Of a stretch of DNA of 64,000 bases, positions 26,924-36,935 are shown piece after piece. The position numbers were made by a program, and so were the translations under genes. Source of the stretch: Acetobacteraceae bacterium (lineage in GTDB: Bacteria > Pseudomonadota > Alphaproteobacteria > Acetobacterales > Acetobacteraceae); NCBI GenBank assembly GCA_947371015.1, contig CANBNK010000016.1:1-64000 (forward strand), written 5' to 3'. Numbering within the stretch: the first letter of the stretch is position 1; each line of letters starts with the position of its first letter. The notes beneath the pieces are model-generated. The model was given only the letters and a program-made list of their open reading frames with translations, had not been told where the DNA came from and did no database searches.

Positions 26924-28861
26924 ATGCAGGACCTTGCCCCGCTGCTGCTGGCGCTGGGCATTCCGCTCACCGCCTTCGCCCTGCTCGGCCAGGGCTCACC
27001 ACTCGCGCGCGTCATCGGCAGCGCCTGCGGTGTCGCCTTCGCGCTGCGCTACCTGGCCTGGCGCTGGACGGTGCCGCTGCCGGATGGCAGCACGGTGCAA
27101 TACGCCTGGGCGATGACCTTCCTTGTGGTCGAGAGCTTCGCCACCGTCTCCGGCGCCATGGTGCTGGTGTTCATGGGGCGCACGCTGGACCGCACGCCGG
27201 AGGTGGACGCCTTCAGCCACCTGGACCTGATCGACGCGCCGACCGACGTGTTCATCTGTACCTACAACGAAGGTCCGGAAATCCTGGAGCGCACCATCAT
27301 CGGTGCGACGCGCATCCACCACAGCGACCTGCGCGTCTGGGTACTGGATGACGGCGCGCGGCCCTGGGTGGAGGCGTTGTGCGAGGAACTCGGCGCGCTC
27401 TATGTGAAGCGCGTCAAGGGCAAGCACGCCAAGGCCGGCAACGTGAACAACGGCCTGGCGCACGCGCTGAAGATCGGCCGCCGGCCGCAGTTCATGCTGC
27501 TGATCGACGCCGACTTCGTGCCCGGCCGCCAGATCCTCAGGCGCACGCTGCCGCTGTTCCATACCGCCGATGTCGGCATCGTGCAGACGCCACAGCACTT
27601 CTTCAACCCGGACCCGGTGCAGGCCAACCTGCTGGCCAGCCGCACCTGGCCGGACGAGCAGCGCTTCTTCTTCAATGTGCTGCTGCCCTGCAAGGACGCC
27701 TGGGGCGCCGCCTTCTGCTGCGGTACGTCCGCGGTGTTCCGCGTGGCCGCGCTGGAACAGGCCGGCGGCATGGCGGTGGAGACGGTGACCGAGGACATGC
27801 TGACCAGCTTCAAGCTGGGCGAGTTCGGCTGGCGCACCATCTTCCTGAATGAACGCCTGTCGCTGGGTTTGGCGCCCGAGGGCCTGTCCGAATACATCAG
27901 CCAGCGCGCCCGCTGGTGCCTTGGCACCATCCAGCAGATCTATACGCGCTGGGGCTTTGCCGGCGTCGGCAAGGTCAGCCTGATCAACCGCATCTCCTGC
28001 TGGGACGCGGTGATGTACTGGTCGGTCAGCTTCCTGTTCCGTTGGTTCGCGCTGGCGGCGCCGATCATCTACTGGTGGTTCGGCATCTCTACGTTCGCCG
28101 CCTCGCCGGGGGAGTTGCTGTACTATCTGGCGCCCAGCATTTTTGCCGGCATGGTCTTCATGGCGACGCTGGCGGGCAACCGCGTCTCGCCGATCCTCAC
28201 CGACGTCTCGCAGCTGCTGTGCAGCGTGGCCGTCTTGCGCTCAGTGGCGCATGCACTGGTCAAACCGTTTGGGCATGCGTTCAAGGTGACGGCCAAGGGC
28301 CGCAGCACGGACCAGGTGGTGATCCAGTGGCGGGTGCTGGCGCCGTTTGCCGTCATGGCGGCGCTGACCGCCGGTGGCATGCTGCTGAACCTGGGCAACT
28401 GGGGCAATGGCCGCGGCGGCGCCGGCTATGTGCTGAACATCACCTGGAGCCTGCTGAACGTGGTGCTGCTGTGCACCGTGGTGATGGCCTGCGTGGAACT
28501 GCCGCGCCCACGGCGGGAGGAACGCTTCACAGTGGACGAAACCGCCATGCTGCGGCTGCCCGATGGGGAGGCGATGTGGTGCCGGGTGGCGGACATGGCC
28601 GTCACCGGCGCGCGCATCGAATGCGACTGGCCGGCCGATGCCGGTGACCGCGCCGAGCTGGTGCTGGATGCGCCGGCGCTGGTGGTGCCGATCGAGGTGA
28701 TCCGCGCGAAGGACGGCGTGCTGGCCGGCCGCTTCATCGCCGATGCCTGGCTGCGGCGCGAACTGATCGCCCGGCTCTATACCGGGGACTACACGAATGA
28801 CGTCACCAAGGTGCAACTGGGCCGCACCCTGTTGACGGCGATGAAGCGGATGCTGGGCTAA
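26924..28861 (+). CDS. processive family-2 glycosyltransferase with C-terminal PilZ-like domain (cellulose/curdlan/mixed-linkage glucan synthase-like)
   Basis: TYNEGPEILERT, DDGAR, DADFVPG, TEDMLTSFKL, QRARWCLG; C-terminal RREERF...DMAVTGARIE. Confidence 0.9.
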   Translation: MQDLAPLLLALGIPLTAFALLGQGSPLARVIGSACGVAFALRYLAWRWTVPLPDGSTVQYAWAMTFLVVESFATVSGAMVLVFMGRTLDRTPEVDAFSHLDLIDAPTDVFICTYNEGPEILERTIIGATRIHHSDLRVWVLDDGARPWVEALCEELGALYVKRVKGKHAKAGNVNNGLAHALKIGRRPQFMLLIDADFVPGRQILRRTLPLFHTADVGIVQTPQHFFNPDPVQANLLASRTWPDEQRFFFNVLLPCKDAWGAAFCCGTSAVFRVAALEQAGGMAVETVTEDMLTSFKLGEFGWRTIFLNERLSLGLAPEGLSEYISQRARWCLGTIQQIYTRWGFAGVGKVSLINRISCWDAVMYWSVSFLFRWFALAAPIIYWWFGISTFAASPGELLYYLAPSIFAGMVFMATLAGNRVSPILTDVSQLLCSVAVLRSVAHALVKPFGHAFKVTAKGRSTDQVVIQWRVLAPFAVMAALTAGGMLLNLGNWGNGRGGAGYVLNITWSLLNVVLLCTVVMACVELPRPRREERFTVDETAMLRLPDGEAMWCRVADMAVTGARIECDWPADAGDRAELVLDAPALVVPIEVIRAKDGVLAGRFIADAWLRRELIARLYTGDYTNDVTKVQLGRTLLTAMKRMLG

Positions 28862-28878
28862 CCCAGCACCCGCAGGCG

Positions 28879-29247
28879 TCACCCCGGCAGCCCCAGCACC
28901 TCGGTCTCGACGAAGCTGAGGAACGCGGTGCCGCCGTTGATGACGTTGTGCTCCACCCCCGCCGGGCGGGTGTAGGGCACGCCCAGCTTCAGCTCCGCCG
29001 TCGTCGTGCTGCCATCGGCCAGCTCGATCAGCAGCGTGCCGTCCGTCACCGGCACCACCACGTAGTGGAAGCCGTGGCGATGGAAGCCGGTTTCGGCGCC
29101 GGGGTTGAAATCCCAGCGCGTCACCCGGACCTTGCCGTCATCCACCTGGGTGGCGACGGCGGGTTCGCGGCACCTCAAGGGCTCGCTGCTTTTGGGCGGC
29201 TGATTCACCGCGCCGCGCCCTTCGGGCCCTTGCGGATCAGACGCCAT
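28879..29247 (-). CDS. cupin domain protein
   Basis: GAETGFHRHGFHYVVVPVTDG, AGVEHNV; N-terminal about 20 aa are repeat-derived. Confidence 0.82.
   Translation of the reverse strand: MASDPQGPEGRGAVNQPPKSSEPLRCREPAVATQVDDGKVRVTRWDFNPGAETGFHRHGFHYVVVPVTDGTLLIELADGSTTTAELKLGVPYTRPAGVEHNVINGGTAFLSFVETEVLGLPG
29198..29247. repeat. Type A palindromic repeat overlapping the cupin 5' end
   Basis: CTGATTCACCGC...GGGCCCTTGCGGATCAGACGC. Confidence 0.72.
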
Positions 29248-30185
29248 TACTCAGCCGCCTTCGCCACGGCCATGCCCGGCAGCGGCAGCGCGCCGGCGGC
29301 CTGGAAGTTGGCCCAGGCCTTGTCAGCCTCGGCCTGGTCCAGCGGCAAATGCGGCGGGCGGATGGTGCGCCAGCCCATGTCGCCGGTGCTGCGCGCGATG
29401 ATCTCGCGCAGGCCGGGGATCAGCGCCACCGCGGTCGCCGCCTTGCGCGTCGCCGTCAGCATGGCCTGCGCCGCATCGGCCTCGGCGCCGGTGCGCTTGG
29501 CATAGACGATGCCGCCCCAGTGGCTGTTGGTGTTGCTGGCGGCGGTGATGCAGCCGGCGCCGCCATCGGCCAGGATGCGCTGCACATATTCGTCGGAGCC
29601 GCTGTACACCTCGAAGCCCTGCGGCGCGAAGGCGTCGATCATCGCCTTCATGTTCTCATAGCTGCCGGACGAATCCTTCACGCCCTTGATGGCGCCCGGA
29701 AACGCCTTCAGCAGCCTGCCGATCAGGTCCAGGCTGAACGGCACCGCGGATTGCTGCGGGAAATGGTACAGGTAGATGGCGATGCCGCCGCCGACGCGGG
29801 TGATGACCTCGGAGAAATACGCGAACAGCCCGTCATCGCTCGGCGCCTTGTAGTAGAACGGCGGCAGCACCAGCACGCCCTTGCAGCCATGCGCGCGGGC
29901 GTGCTGCGTCAGCTCCACCGTGTCGCTGAGGTTCGAGCAACCGGTGCCGGGCATCATCACATGCGCCGGGATGCCGCGGGCGACCAGGCCTTCCAAAATC
30001 TGCTTGCGCTCGGTCAGGCCGAAGCTGTTCGCCTCGCCCGTCGTGCCCATGATGCCCAGGCCGTTGCAGCCATTGGCCAGCAGCCAGCGGCAATGCGCGG
30101 CCATGCGGTCCAGGTCGGGCGACAGGTCGGGCTTCATGGCGGTCAGCACGGCGGCATTCACGCCGCCGAACAGGGCATTCTTCAT
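29247..30185 (-). CDS. dihydrodipicolinate synthase family protein
   Basis: [28 protein letters not shown] motifs. Confidence 0.92.
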   Translation of the reverse strand: MKNALFGGVNAAVLTAMKPDLSPDLDRMAAHCRWLLANGCNGLGIMGTTGEANSFGLTERKQILEGLVARGIPAHVMMPGTGCSNLSDTVELTQHARAHGCKGVLVLPPFYYKAPSDDGLFAYFSEVITRVGGGIAIYLYHFPQQSAVPFSLDLIGRLLKAFPGAIKGVKDSSGSYENMKAMIDAFAPQGFEVYSGSDEYVQRILADGGAGCITAASNTNSHWGGIVYAKRTGAEADAAQAMLTATRKAATAVALIPGLREIIARSTGDMGWRTIRPPHLPLDQAEADKAWANFQAAGALPLPGMAVAKAAE

Positions 30186-30706
30186 GGCTCGGGTGGTCCT
30201 TTCTTGTCAGCACGGGTCTTGGCAGCACGCTTGGGCCGGGCGCCCTTGGGGATGCGCCCCGGCCAATCGGCGATGTGGTCTTCCAGCGCCCCGGCCTCGC
30301 GCTCGGGGATCACCTTGCCCAGCACGGAAATGCCGGCTTCCGCCACGGTCTCGGCACGGCCGGAGACCAGCGGGTGCCACCAGGCCAGGTCCTGGCCATC
30401 CGCCACCAGGCGATAGGCACAGGAGGGCGGCAGCCAGTCGATCTTGCGGACCTGCGCCGCGGTCAGCCGCACGCAGTCCGGCACCCATTTCTTGCGGTGT
30501 TCGTAGTCACTGCACTGGGCGGTCTCCAGGTGCAGCAGCCGGCAGGCCACGTTGGTGTAGGCCAGCTCCTCGGTGTCATCGTCGCGCAGCTTGTGCAGGC
30601 AGCAGCGGCCGCAGCCATCGCACAGCGATTCCCACTCGGCGCGGGACATCTGCTCCAGCGTCTTGGTCTGCCAGAAGGGCGGCGGAGGGGAGGGCGGGGT
30701 CGGCAC
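30182..30706 (-). CDS. YcgN family cysteine cluster protein (UPF0260)
   Basis: [41 protein letters not shown]. Confidence 0.92.
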   Translation of the reverse strand: MPTPPSPPPPFWQTKTLEQMSRAEWESLCDGCGRCCLHKLRDDDTEELAYTNVACRLLHLETAQCSDYEHRKKWVPDCVRLTAAQVRKIDWLPPSCAYRLVADGQDLAWWHPLVSGRAETVAEAGISVLGKVIPEREAGALEDHIADWPGRIPKGARPKRAAKTRADKKGPPEP

Positions 30707-30837
30707 CGCACCAACCTAGCCCCGCCGCACGCGCCACGCCAGACGGGCGGCGCCTGATCGGCTGGCGGCAGCGCCGAAGCAGTGCTGCATCGCCGCAACC
30801 AACCGCCGGCCGATGCTCCGCCGCAGTGGACCCCCGC

Positions 30838-31683
30838 TCAGCGCAGCGGCGGCAGCGGCGCGCTTTCCACCCGGCTGGGCGCCGCGATGCCGGCAGGCGT
30901 GCCGTAGGTGGCGCTGGGCGGCTGATAGGCGGGCGCGCCACCCAGGGTGTTGCTGTTGTAGCTGGGCGCCGCCGCCGGCGCCTGGGTGCGGGCCGCGCCG
31001 CCACCGCTGCCGTAGCGCATGAGCACGCTGCGCAGCGGGTCGGCGCCGGGGTTGCTGACCGACATGGCGCGCACGATATCGCGCCCGCCGACGTCACGGT
31101 TGTAGTAGCCACGGTTCCATTCGCTGCGCTGGGTCAGCAGCGAGCCTTCCAGCGTGATGCCACCGTACAGCCCGCGGGAGCGCGAGAAGGCCAGGATATC
31201 GGCGCCCACCGCGCCGGTGGTGGCGCCCTGCACGCCGCCGCCATAGGTCGCCACCGTCAGCGCGGCGTCGGCGCCGAACTTGAACTGGCTGTCCAGCACC
31301 GCGGTCAGGGCGCGGTCATTCATGATCATGATCAGCACCTGGGCGTCCTGCACGCCCATCTGGAAGCCGAAGCTGGCCGAGCCGATGGTGTAGAAGGCCG
31401 GGCTGGACCAGCCGCCGGCGGCGTCGCGGCCCACCAGCACACAGCCACCGCCCTCGCCACCGACGAAGAAGAAGCCGCCGCGGAAGACCTGCGGGCAGAC
31501 CAGGATGCCGCGGGCCCGGCGCAGCATGGAGGCGGCGTTCAGCGCGTCATTGCCGCCGCCCAGCATTTCCTGCACGGACAGCGCGGCGCGATCGACCAGG
31601 CCTTGTTCCTCGCCCTGTTTCGGGGTGCCGCCACAGCCGGCCAGGCCAGCAAGCGTCAGGCAGAGCAGCATGAAGCGGCGCAT
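30838..31683 (-). CDS. SYLF (Ysc84-like) lipid-binding lipoprotein
   Basis: lipobox LAGC; FGFQMGVQDAQVLIMIMNDRAL, GRTL/GLYGGITLEGS. Confidence 0.88.
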   Translation of the reverse strand: MRRFMLLCLTLAGLAGCGGTPKQGEEQGLVDRAALSVQEMLGGGNDALNAASMLRRARGILVCPQVFRGGFFFVGGEGGGCVLVGRDAAGGWSSPAFYTIGSASFGFQMGVQDAQVLIMIMNDRALTAVLDSQFKFGADAALTVATYGGGVQGATTGAVGADILAFSRSRGLYGGITLEGSLLTQRSEWNRGYYNRDVGGRDIVRAMSVSNPGADPLRSVLMRYGSGGGAARTQAPAAAPSYNSNTLGGAPAYQPPSATYGTPAGIAAPSRVESAPLPPLR

Positions 31684-31880
31684 GAGGTGACTCCGGTTTC
31701 CCCTGGAGGGCGAAGTTAGTGGCGCGACTCGGGGCTGTCCAAGCCCCGCGGCGCCGACTGCACCATGTTGTGCGCCAGCGGCGGCCCGATGTCGCACAGG
31801 TGTCCACTTTGCGGCAGCGGGCACATCCCGCGCGCCGCTGCCAGGCCCTCACTGCGAACGCGAAGGCTGCGGCGGGGACC

Positions 31881-31965
31881 CAGGCGGGCCGAAAGGCCCG
31901 TGAGGCCGTCACGCCAAAGGCGTGCCAACGGCGTGCCAACGGCGTGCCTGCGGCACGACGCGCGC
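31881..31965 (+). repeat. Type B repeat, degenerate copy B5
   Basis: GGGCCGAAAGGCCCG...GTCACGCCAAAGGCGTGCCAACGGCGTGCCAACGGCGTGCC...GGCACGACGCG. Confidence 0.55.
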
Positions 31966-32019
31966 CCATGCCGGCGCAAGCCGAGCCCCCGGATAGCCGC
32001 GCCGGCGCCGGTGGCCCAG

Positions 32020-32529
32020 TTACGCCGCGTCTTCGCGGCGATCCCTCGCCTTTACATAGGCCACCGCCGCATGGGTGGCGCAGTAAGGCTTGCCACCCAG
32101 CGCGCCCTCGTCGCAGAAGCGGAAGCCGGTGGTGCCGGGCTCGCCCAGCGGCCAGCAGCAGCTGCGGTTGGAAACCCGGGTGAAGCTGCGCACCACCACG
32201 GGCGGCGGCGGCGGGGCCAACTGCACCGGCGCGGGCGCCACCTGCTGGTGACGCTGCAGGGGCTGCGGTTGTGGCTGCGGCTCCGGCCGGCGCATCGGCT
32301 GCGGCTGGCGCGGCGCCGGCGGGCGGCGCTGCAACGGCGCAGCAGGGCGGGCAATGCCGCCATCGGCTTCGCGGCGGATCGGGCTGGGGCGCGCCGGCAG
32401 GTTCAACCGGTGCGCCTTGCCCACCACGGCATTCTTCGAAACGCCCATTCGCCGGCCAATCTCGGCCGTGGAATGACCTTCGGCCCAAAGGGCCCGCAAG
32501 GTTTCAATGGCCTCCGAGTTCCACTCCAT
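32020..32529 (-). CDS. gcrA: GcrA cell cycle regulator
   Basis: EAIETLRALWAEGHSTAEIGRRMGVSKNAVVGKAHRLNLPARPSPI; C-terminal CCWPLGEPG..FRFC. Confidence 0.95.
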   Translation of the reverse strand: MEWNSEAIETLRALWAEGHSTAEIGRRMGVSKNAVVGKAHRLNLPARPSPIRREADGGIARPAAPLQRRPPAPRQPQPMRRPEPQPQPQPLQRHQQVAPAPVQLAPPPPPVVVRSFTRVSNRSCCWPLGEPGTTGFRFCDEGALGGKPYCATHAAVAYVKARDRREDAA

Positions 32530-32695
32530 CGTGTGGGTCTCCTACCCGTTCGCCTACCAGATATCGTCTGACACAAGATACGGTAGGGCAGGGAGGGTAG
32601 CAGCCACAAGCAGTGGAATGGTTAACAACGGCAGTTTTCTGTGGGTAACCGCAGGAAAAGTCAGCCCGGCGCCCGCGAAGGCGCCGGGCAACGCC

Positions 32696-33709
32696 TCAGA
32701 ACAGCAGGCCCTTCCTAAGCATGCCGTGCACGCCCTTTTCCCCGTTCACCGTCTGGGTCACGTGGAAGTCCACCGCCAGGCTGCACAACTGGTAGGCGTC
32801 GGCCGGGGTCAGGTTGGTGCGGCCGGTGATGAAGCCGATCATCTCCTTCAGCGCGATCTTCATCGCGATGTCCAGGTCCTCATGCATGCCCATGCTGATG
32901 TAGTGGGTCGGCGTCTCCGCCCGCGGATACTTCAGCAGCGGCGCTTCCTTGGACCCCTTCTCCAGCGTCAGGCGGAAATGGCCGGTCAGGCACATCTCCA
33001 GCGCGTTGATGCAGACCTCGCCATCGCCCTGCACGCCATGGCCGTCACCGGCGCTGAACATCGCGCCGGCCACATGCACCGGCAGGAACAGCGTGGCGCC
33101 CTCGCCGCATTCCTTGTTGTCCAGGTTGCCGCCATGCATCCGCGGCTCCTTGGTGGAAAGCGCGCCCCAATCGGCCGGCGGCGCCACGCCCATCACGCCG
33201 AAGAACGGGCTCAGCGGCAGGGTGATGCCGCCGCCCATCGGCACTTCGCAGGTGCGCTTCTTGCGATCGACCGGAATGTGCAGCACGCGGCGATAGTCGA
33301 ATTCTTCCGGCAGCGTGCCACCCAAGGGGCGGAACCCACAAAAACCCCAATCGGCGCCCAACTCGATCTTCTCGATGTCCACCCGCAGCACGTCGCCCGG
33401 CTCGGCGCCTTCAACGGCAACGGGGCCGGTGATGATGTGCGGCCCGATGCGCGGCACGCCGCCATCCTGGATCGCGATCAGCTTCGGCGGGATCTTGAAC
33501 TTGCCGTCGCGCGGTGGGCACTGCTCCGGCCCGCCGGAGACGCATTCCAGCACCACCAGGTCACCGGACTGCACGGTGATGATGGGCGGGAAGCTGGCGT
33601 CGAACACGCCCCAGCGGACGTTCTGCGGCAGCGCTTCGACCTTGTGGGTCTTCGGCTTGGCCACCTTCGGCGCGGCAGGCTTGGCTTTGGCAGCAGGTGC
33701 TTTCGGCAC
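32696..33709 (-). CDS. acetamidase/formamidase family protein
   Basis: VQSGDLVVLE, DIEKIELGADWGF, GGNLDNKECGEGATLFLPV, GDGHGVQGDGEV. Confidence 0.92.
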   Translation of the reverse strand: MPKAPAAKAKPAAPKVAKPKTHKVEALPQNVRWGVFDASFPPIITVQSGDLVVLECVSGGPEQCPPRDGKFKIPPKLIAIQDGGVPRIGPHIITGPVAVEGAEPGDVLRVDIEKIELGADWGFCGFRPLGGTLPEEFDYRRVLHIPVDRKKRTCEVPMGGGITLPLSPFFGVMGVAPPADWGALSTKEPRMHGGNLDNKECGEGATLFLPVHVAGAMFSAGDGHGVQGDGEVCINALEMCLTGHFRLTLEKGSKEAPLLKYPRAETPTHYISMGMHEDLDIAMKIALKEMIGFITGRTNLTPADAYQLCSLAVDFHVTQTVNGEKGVHGMLRKGLLF

Positions 33710-33807
33710 GCGGAGTCTCCCCTGGGGATCGGCAATACGCCATGGGAAGCAATGCGCAGGCCATACGTCAACCGCCGGGCTGTGTCCGGCCGCCCGCAGG
33801 CCGCGCC

Positions 33808-34533
33808 TTAATCGCCGCTGGCGTTGCGCAGCCTGGTCGCCAGCCTGGCCTGGTCCGCCGGGCATATCGCGGAAAGCCGGCGATACTCGGCCGGCGTGTC
33901 GATCCGCGCATGCGCCCGCGCCCGCGCCGCCCGCATCGCCGCCAGGGAAGGCTCGATCGCCCGGCGCAGCCCGGCCTGCAACCGCGCCATCGCGGCTTCC
34001 TCGGTCGCGCCGTGGCCGCTGGCGCGCTCGGCCCAGCCATTGGCGGCGGCGCGGGCGGTGCGGGCGGCGACGCCCAGGCTGTTGCGATTGGCCTCGGCAT
34101 GGCGGCGTTCATGCGCCAGCACCGCCTGCCACAGGCAGCCATTGGCCGGCACCTCGGCGGCGATGCTGATGCGGTGCTGGGCTTCCACCAGCGTCAGCAC
34201 CACCTCGGCCGGCACGGCGCAGACCCGGCCGCGCCCGGTGTGGTGCCGGCTGACATGCGCGTTCAACTCGCTGTGCCATTCCACGCGGGATGTGGTCAGC
34301 GCCAGGTGGTGCCGCTGCGCGGTGCGCCGCTCGCCGCTTTCGGCGTGCATGGCGTCGATGCTCTGGGTGCCGGTGATCTCGACCGGCTTGTCCAGCACCG
34401 CCAGCCGGACCCGCGGCGCCCGCACCGGGCAGGAAGGTTCGGCCGCGGCGGGCGTGGGGGCCACAAGGCACACCAGCAGCACGAGAAACGCGAAGGCCGC
34501 CCCGACCCGGCCAAAACGTAGCAGCGCGTTCAC
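33808..34533 (-). CDS. secreted hypothetical protein with HERRH (HExxH) motif
   Basis: signal peptide, VLAHERRHAEANR; GTG start. Confidence 0.6.
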   Translation of the reverse strand: MNALLRFGRVGAAFAFLVLLVCLVAPTPAAAEPSCPVRAPRVRLAVLDKPVEITGTQSIDAMHAESGERRTAQRHHLALTTSRVEWHSELNAHVSRHHTGRGRVCAVPAEVVLTLVEAQHRISIAAEVPANGCLWQAVLAHERRHAEANRNSLGVAARTARAAANGWAERASGHGATEEAAMARLQAGLRRAIEPSLAAMRAARARAHARIDTPAEYRRLSAICPADQARLATRLRNASGD

Positions 34534-34672
34534 CGCGCCGGCACCGCGATGCCGTAGGGCCAGACCCGCCGGAAAGGCGACACGGCGTTGCCGGGGCACC
34601 GCCGCGCCGTGCTGCCAAGGCCAGCGCCCTGGCATGGGGCCCCCGCGGCAGCGCGCAGCGATGTCGTGGGGA

Positions 34673-35662
34673 TCAGAGCCACCCCTTGCGCTTGAAATAC
34701 ATGATCGGCAGCACCGCCGAGACCACCATCAGCAGCAGCGCCAGCGGGTAGCCCAGGCCCCATTTCAGCTCGGGCATGTGCTCGAAGTTCATGCCGTAGA
34801 TGCTGGCGATCAGCGTCGGCGGCATCAAGGCGACGCTGGCCACGGTGAAGGTCTTGATGATGGCGTTCTGCTCGACATTGATGATGCCGAGCACCGCATC
34901 CAGCAGGAAGTTGGCCTTGCTGTTGAGGAAGTTCGCGTGTTCCACCAGCGACCGCACGTCGCGCACCAGGGTTTTGATCAGTGGCTGGTTCTCGCGGCGG
35001 ATCGCGCCGGCCTTCTCGGCGCCAACGAAGGTGAGGATGCGCGACAGGCCGAGCAGCGTCTCCGACGCCCGCGTGGTCACTTCCCCGACCTGGCCGAGCG
35101 TGATCAGCGCGTCCTTCAAATCCGCGTCCTTGGTGGTCGCCTTCACCTTCACCGCGCGGGCGGTCCGGAAGGCGGCCTGGCTGGCGCGGTCCATGTCGGC
35201 GGCGATGCGTTCCAGAATATCGGCCAGCCGGTCCACCACCTGCTCGAACAGGTGGAACATCACCGCGTCCGGCGTGGTCATCAGCGTGGCCGGGGTGCGC
35301 TGGCAGCGCGCCGCGAACACCGCGAAGGCCTTGGGCGTGGCGTAGCGCACCGTGATCAGGTTGGCATTGGCCAGCACGAAGGTGATGGCGGTGGAGCTGA
35401 ACTCGCCATTGTCCACGCCATACAGGAAGGGCGCGGTCAGGAAGAGGGTATCCTCCTCCTTGTACAGCCGCGACGAGCTCTCGATTTCCTGCATTTCCTC
35501 GCGCGTCGGAATCTCCAGGCGCAGCGCACCCTGCACCGCCTGTTCTTCCACCGAGGTCGGGTTCAGCAGGTCGATCCAGACCGCCGCGCGCAGCGCCTCG
35601 GGCGGCTGGGCGCCGTCCCGCACCGCCAGGTGGCCGTTTTCAACGGTGTAGGTGGTCATCAT
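34673..35662 (-). CDS. CorA family magnesium/divalent cation transporter
   Basis: IASIYGMNFEHMPEL (GMN motif), two C-terminal TMs. Confidence 0.93.
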   Translation of the reverse strand: MMTTYTVENGHLAVRDGAQPPEALRAAVWIDLLNPTSVEEQAVQGALRLEIPTREEMQEIESSSRLYKEEDTLFLTAPFLYGVDNGEFSSTAITFVLANANLITVRYATPKAFAVFAARCQRTPATLMTTPDAVMFHLFEQVVDRLADILERIAADMDRASQAAFRTARAVKVKATTKDADLKDALITLGQVGEVTTRASETLLGLSRILTFVGAEKAGAIRRENQPLIKTLVRDVRSLVEHANFLNSKANFLLDAVLGIINVEQNAIIKTFTVASVALMPPTLIASIYGMNFEHMPELKWGLGYPLALLLMVVSAVLPIMYFKRKGWL

Positions 35663-35786
35663 GGGCGGCTCCCGCGCGCTCGGGCTCAGGGCTTCTAGCC
35701 GCGCCCCGGCACGGGCACAAGGCACGCTGGCGGCGCCCGGGCGCGGTCAAAAGCGCCCGGGCGACGCCAGCTGTTTCTTTGAGCGG

Positions 35787-35826
35787 GTGATTCACGCCTT
35801 TCGGCGCTGCCGCCTCAGGCGATCAC
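35787..35826. repeat. Type A palindromic repeat
   Basis: GTGATTCACGCC...GGCGCTGCCGCC...GGCGATCAC. Confidence 0.7.
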
Positions 35827-35850
35827 GCGCAAACGGGTGGAGGGGACGCG

Positions 35851-36846
35851 ATGCCGGCAACCAGGCGCGCCATGCTGACAACCGGCCTGCTGGCCGGCGC
35901 AACCGGGCGAGCCACGGCCCAGCCTCAGGCGCAGCCCCAGGCGGGACCGCTGCGCCTGCTGGTGGGCTACCCCGCCGGCGGCGGCACCGACCTGGTGGCC
36001 CGCGCCCTGGCCGAGCGCCTTGGCCGCGTGCTGGGGCAGCCGGTGGTCACCGACAATCGCCCCGGCGCCAACACCATCATCGCGACGCAGGCCGCGCTGG
36101 CGGCCGCGGCCGATGGCAGCACGCTGCTGCAGGCCGGCAGCGCCACGCTGGTGGTCAACCCGTTGCTGTATCGGCGGCTGCCCTACGACGCAGAGCGCGA
36201 CCTGGTGACGCTGGCCATCACCAACGGCGTGCCGCTGGTGGTGGTGGTGAAGCCGGCGCTGCCGGCGGCGACGCTGGCCGAGCTGACCGCCCTGGCCCGC
36301 CGCCGCGCCGCCGGTGCCGAAGGCCCGCTGCCCTTCGCCAGCAACGGCCTGGGCAACCCGACCCACCTGGCGGCCGAGATGTACGCGGCCCAGGCCGGGC
36401 TGCGGCTGACCCATGTGCCGTTCCAGGGCAGCAGTCGCGCCCTGGTTTCCGTGCTGGCCGGCGACACGCCGCTGATGGTGGACACCATCGGCAGCGCGCT
36501 GCCCTATATCCGCGACGGCCGGCTGCGGGCCTTGGGCGTCACCACGCCTGAACGCCTGGCGGTGCTGCCGGCGGTGCCGACCATCGCCGAGCAGGGGTTT
36601 CCGGGGTTCGACGCCAGTTTCTGGTATGGCATCGCGGTCAGCGCCCGGACCCCCGCGGCCACCCAGCAGCGGCTGCACGCGGCGCTGGCGGAAGCCATGG
36701 CCGACGCGCCGTTCCGTACCCTGCTTGCCAATCTGGGCCTTTCGCCCGAACCGCCGCGCAGCCTGGCCGAGCTGGCCGCCTATGTCGCCGCCGACCGCGC
36801 CCGCTGGGCCGGCGTCATCCGGGCCAGCGGGGTGACGCTGGAATGA
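35851..36846 (+). CDS. TctC/Bug family tripartite tricarboxylate transporter substrate-binding protein
   Basis: PLRLLVGYPAGGGTDLVARALAERL, VTDNRPGAN, HVPFQGSS. Confidence 0.92.
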   Translation: MPATRRAMLTTGLLAGATGRATAQPQAQPQAGPLRLLVGYPAGGGTDLVARALAERLGRVLGQPVVTDNRPGANTIIATQAALAAAADGSTLLQAGSATLVVNPLLYRRLPYDAERDLVTLAITNGVPLVVVVKPALPAATLAELTALARRRAAGAEGPLPFASNGLGNPTHLAAEMYAAQAGLRLTHVPFQGSSRALVSVLAGDTPLMVDTIGSALPYIRDGRLRALGVTTPERLAVLPAVPTIAEQGFPGFDASFWYGIAVSARTPAATQQRLHAALAEAMADAPFRTLLANLGLSPEPPRSLAELAAYVAADRARWAGVIRASGVTLE

Positions 36847-36935
36847 CCGGCTTTGGCTCGCGCGGTGGTGCGGGCTTTGCCTCGCGCGGCGGCGCGGGCT
36901 TTGCACCATACCGCCCTGCATCACGGAGTAGCCCC

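Noticed and set aside
26924-28861. Complete bacterial cellulose synthase operon
   Set aside because: No bcsB, bcsC, bcsD or bcsZ in the vicinity; only an HlyD-type adaptor precedes the synthase.
36847-36930. Short ORF/tandem GGCTTTGCCTCGCGCGGCGGCGC between the two Bug genes as a peptide gene
   Set aside because: Low-complexity partial repeat between adjacent Bug genes with no coding support.
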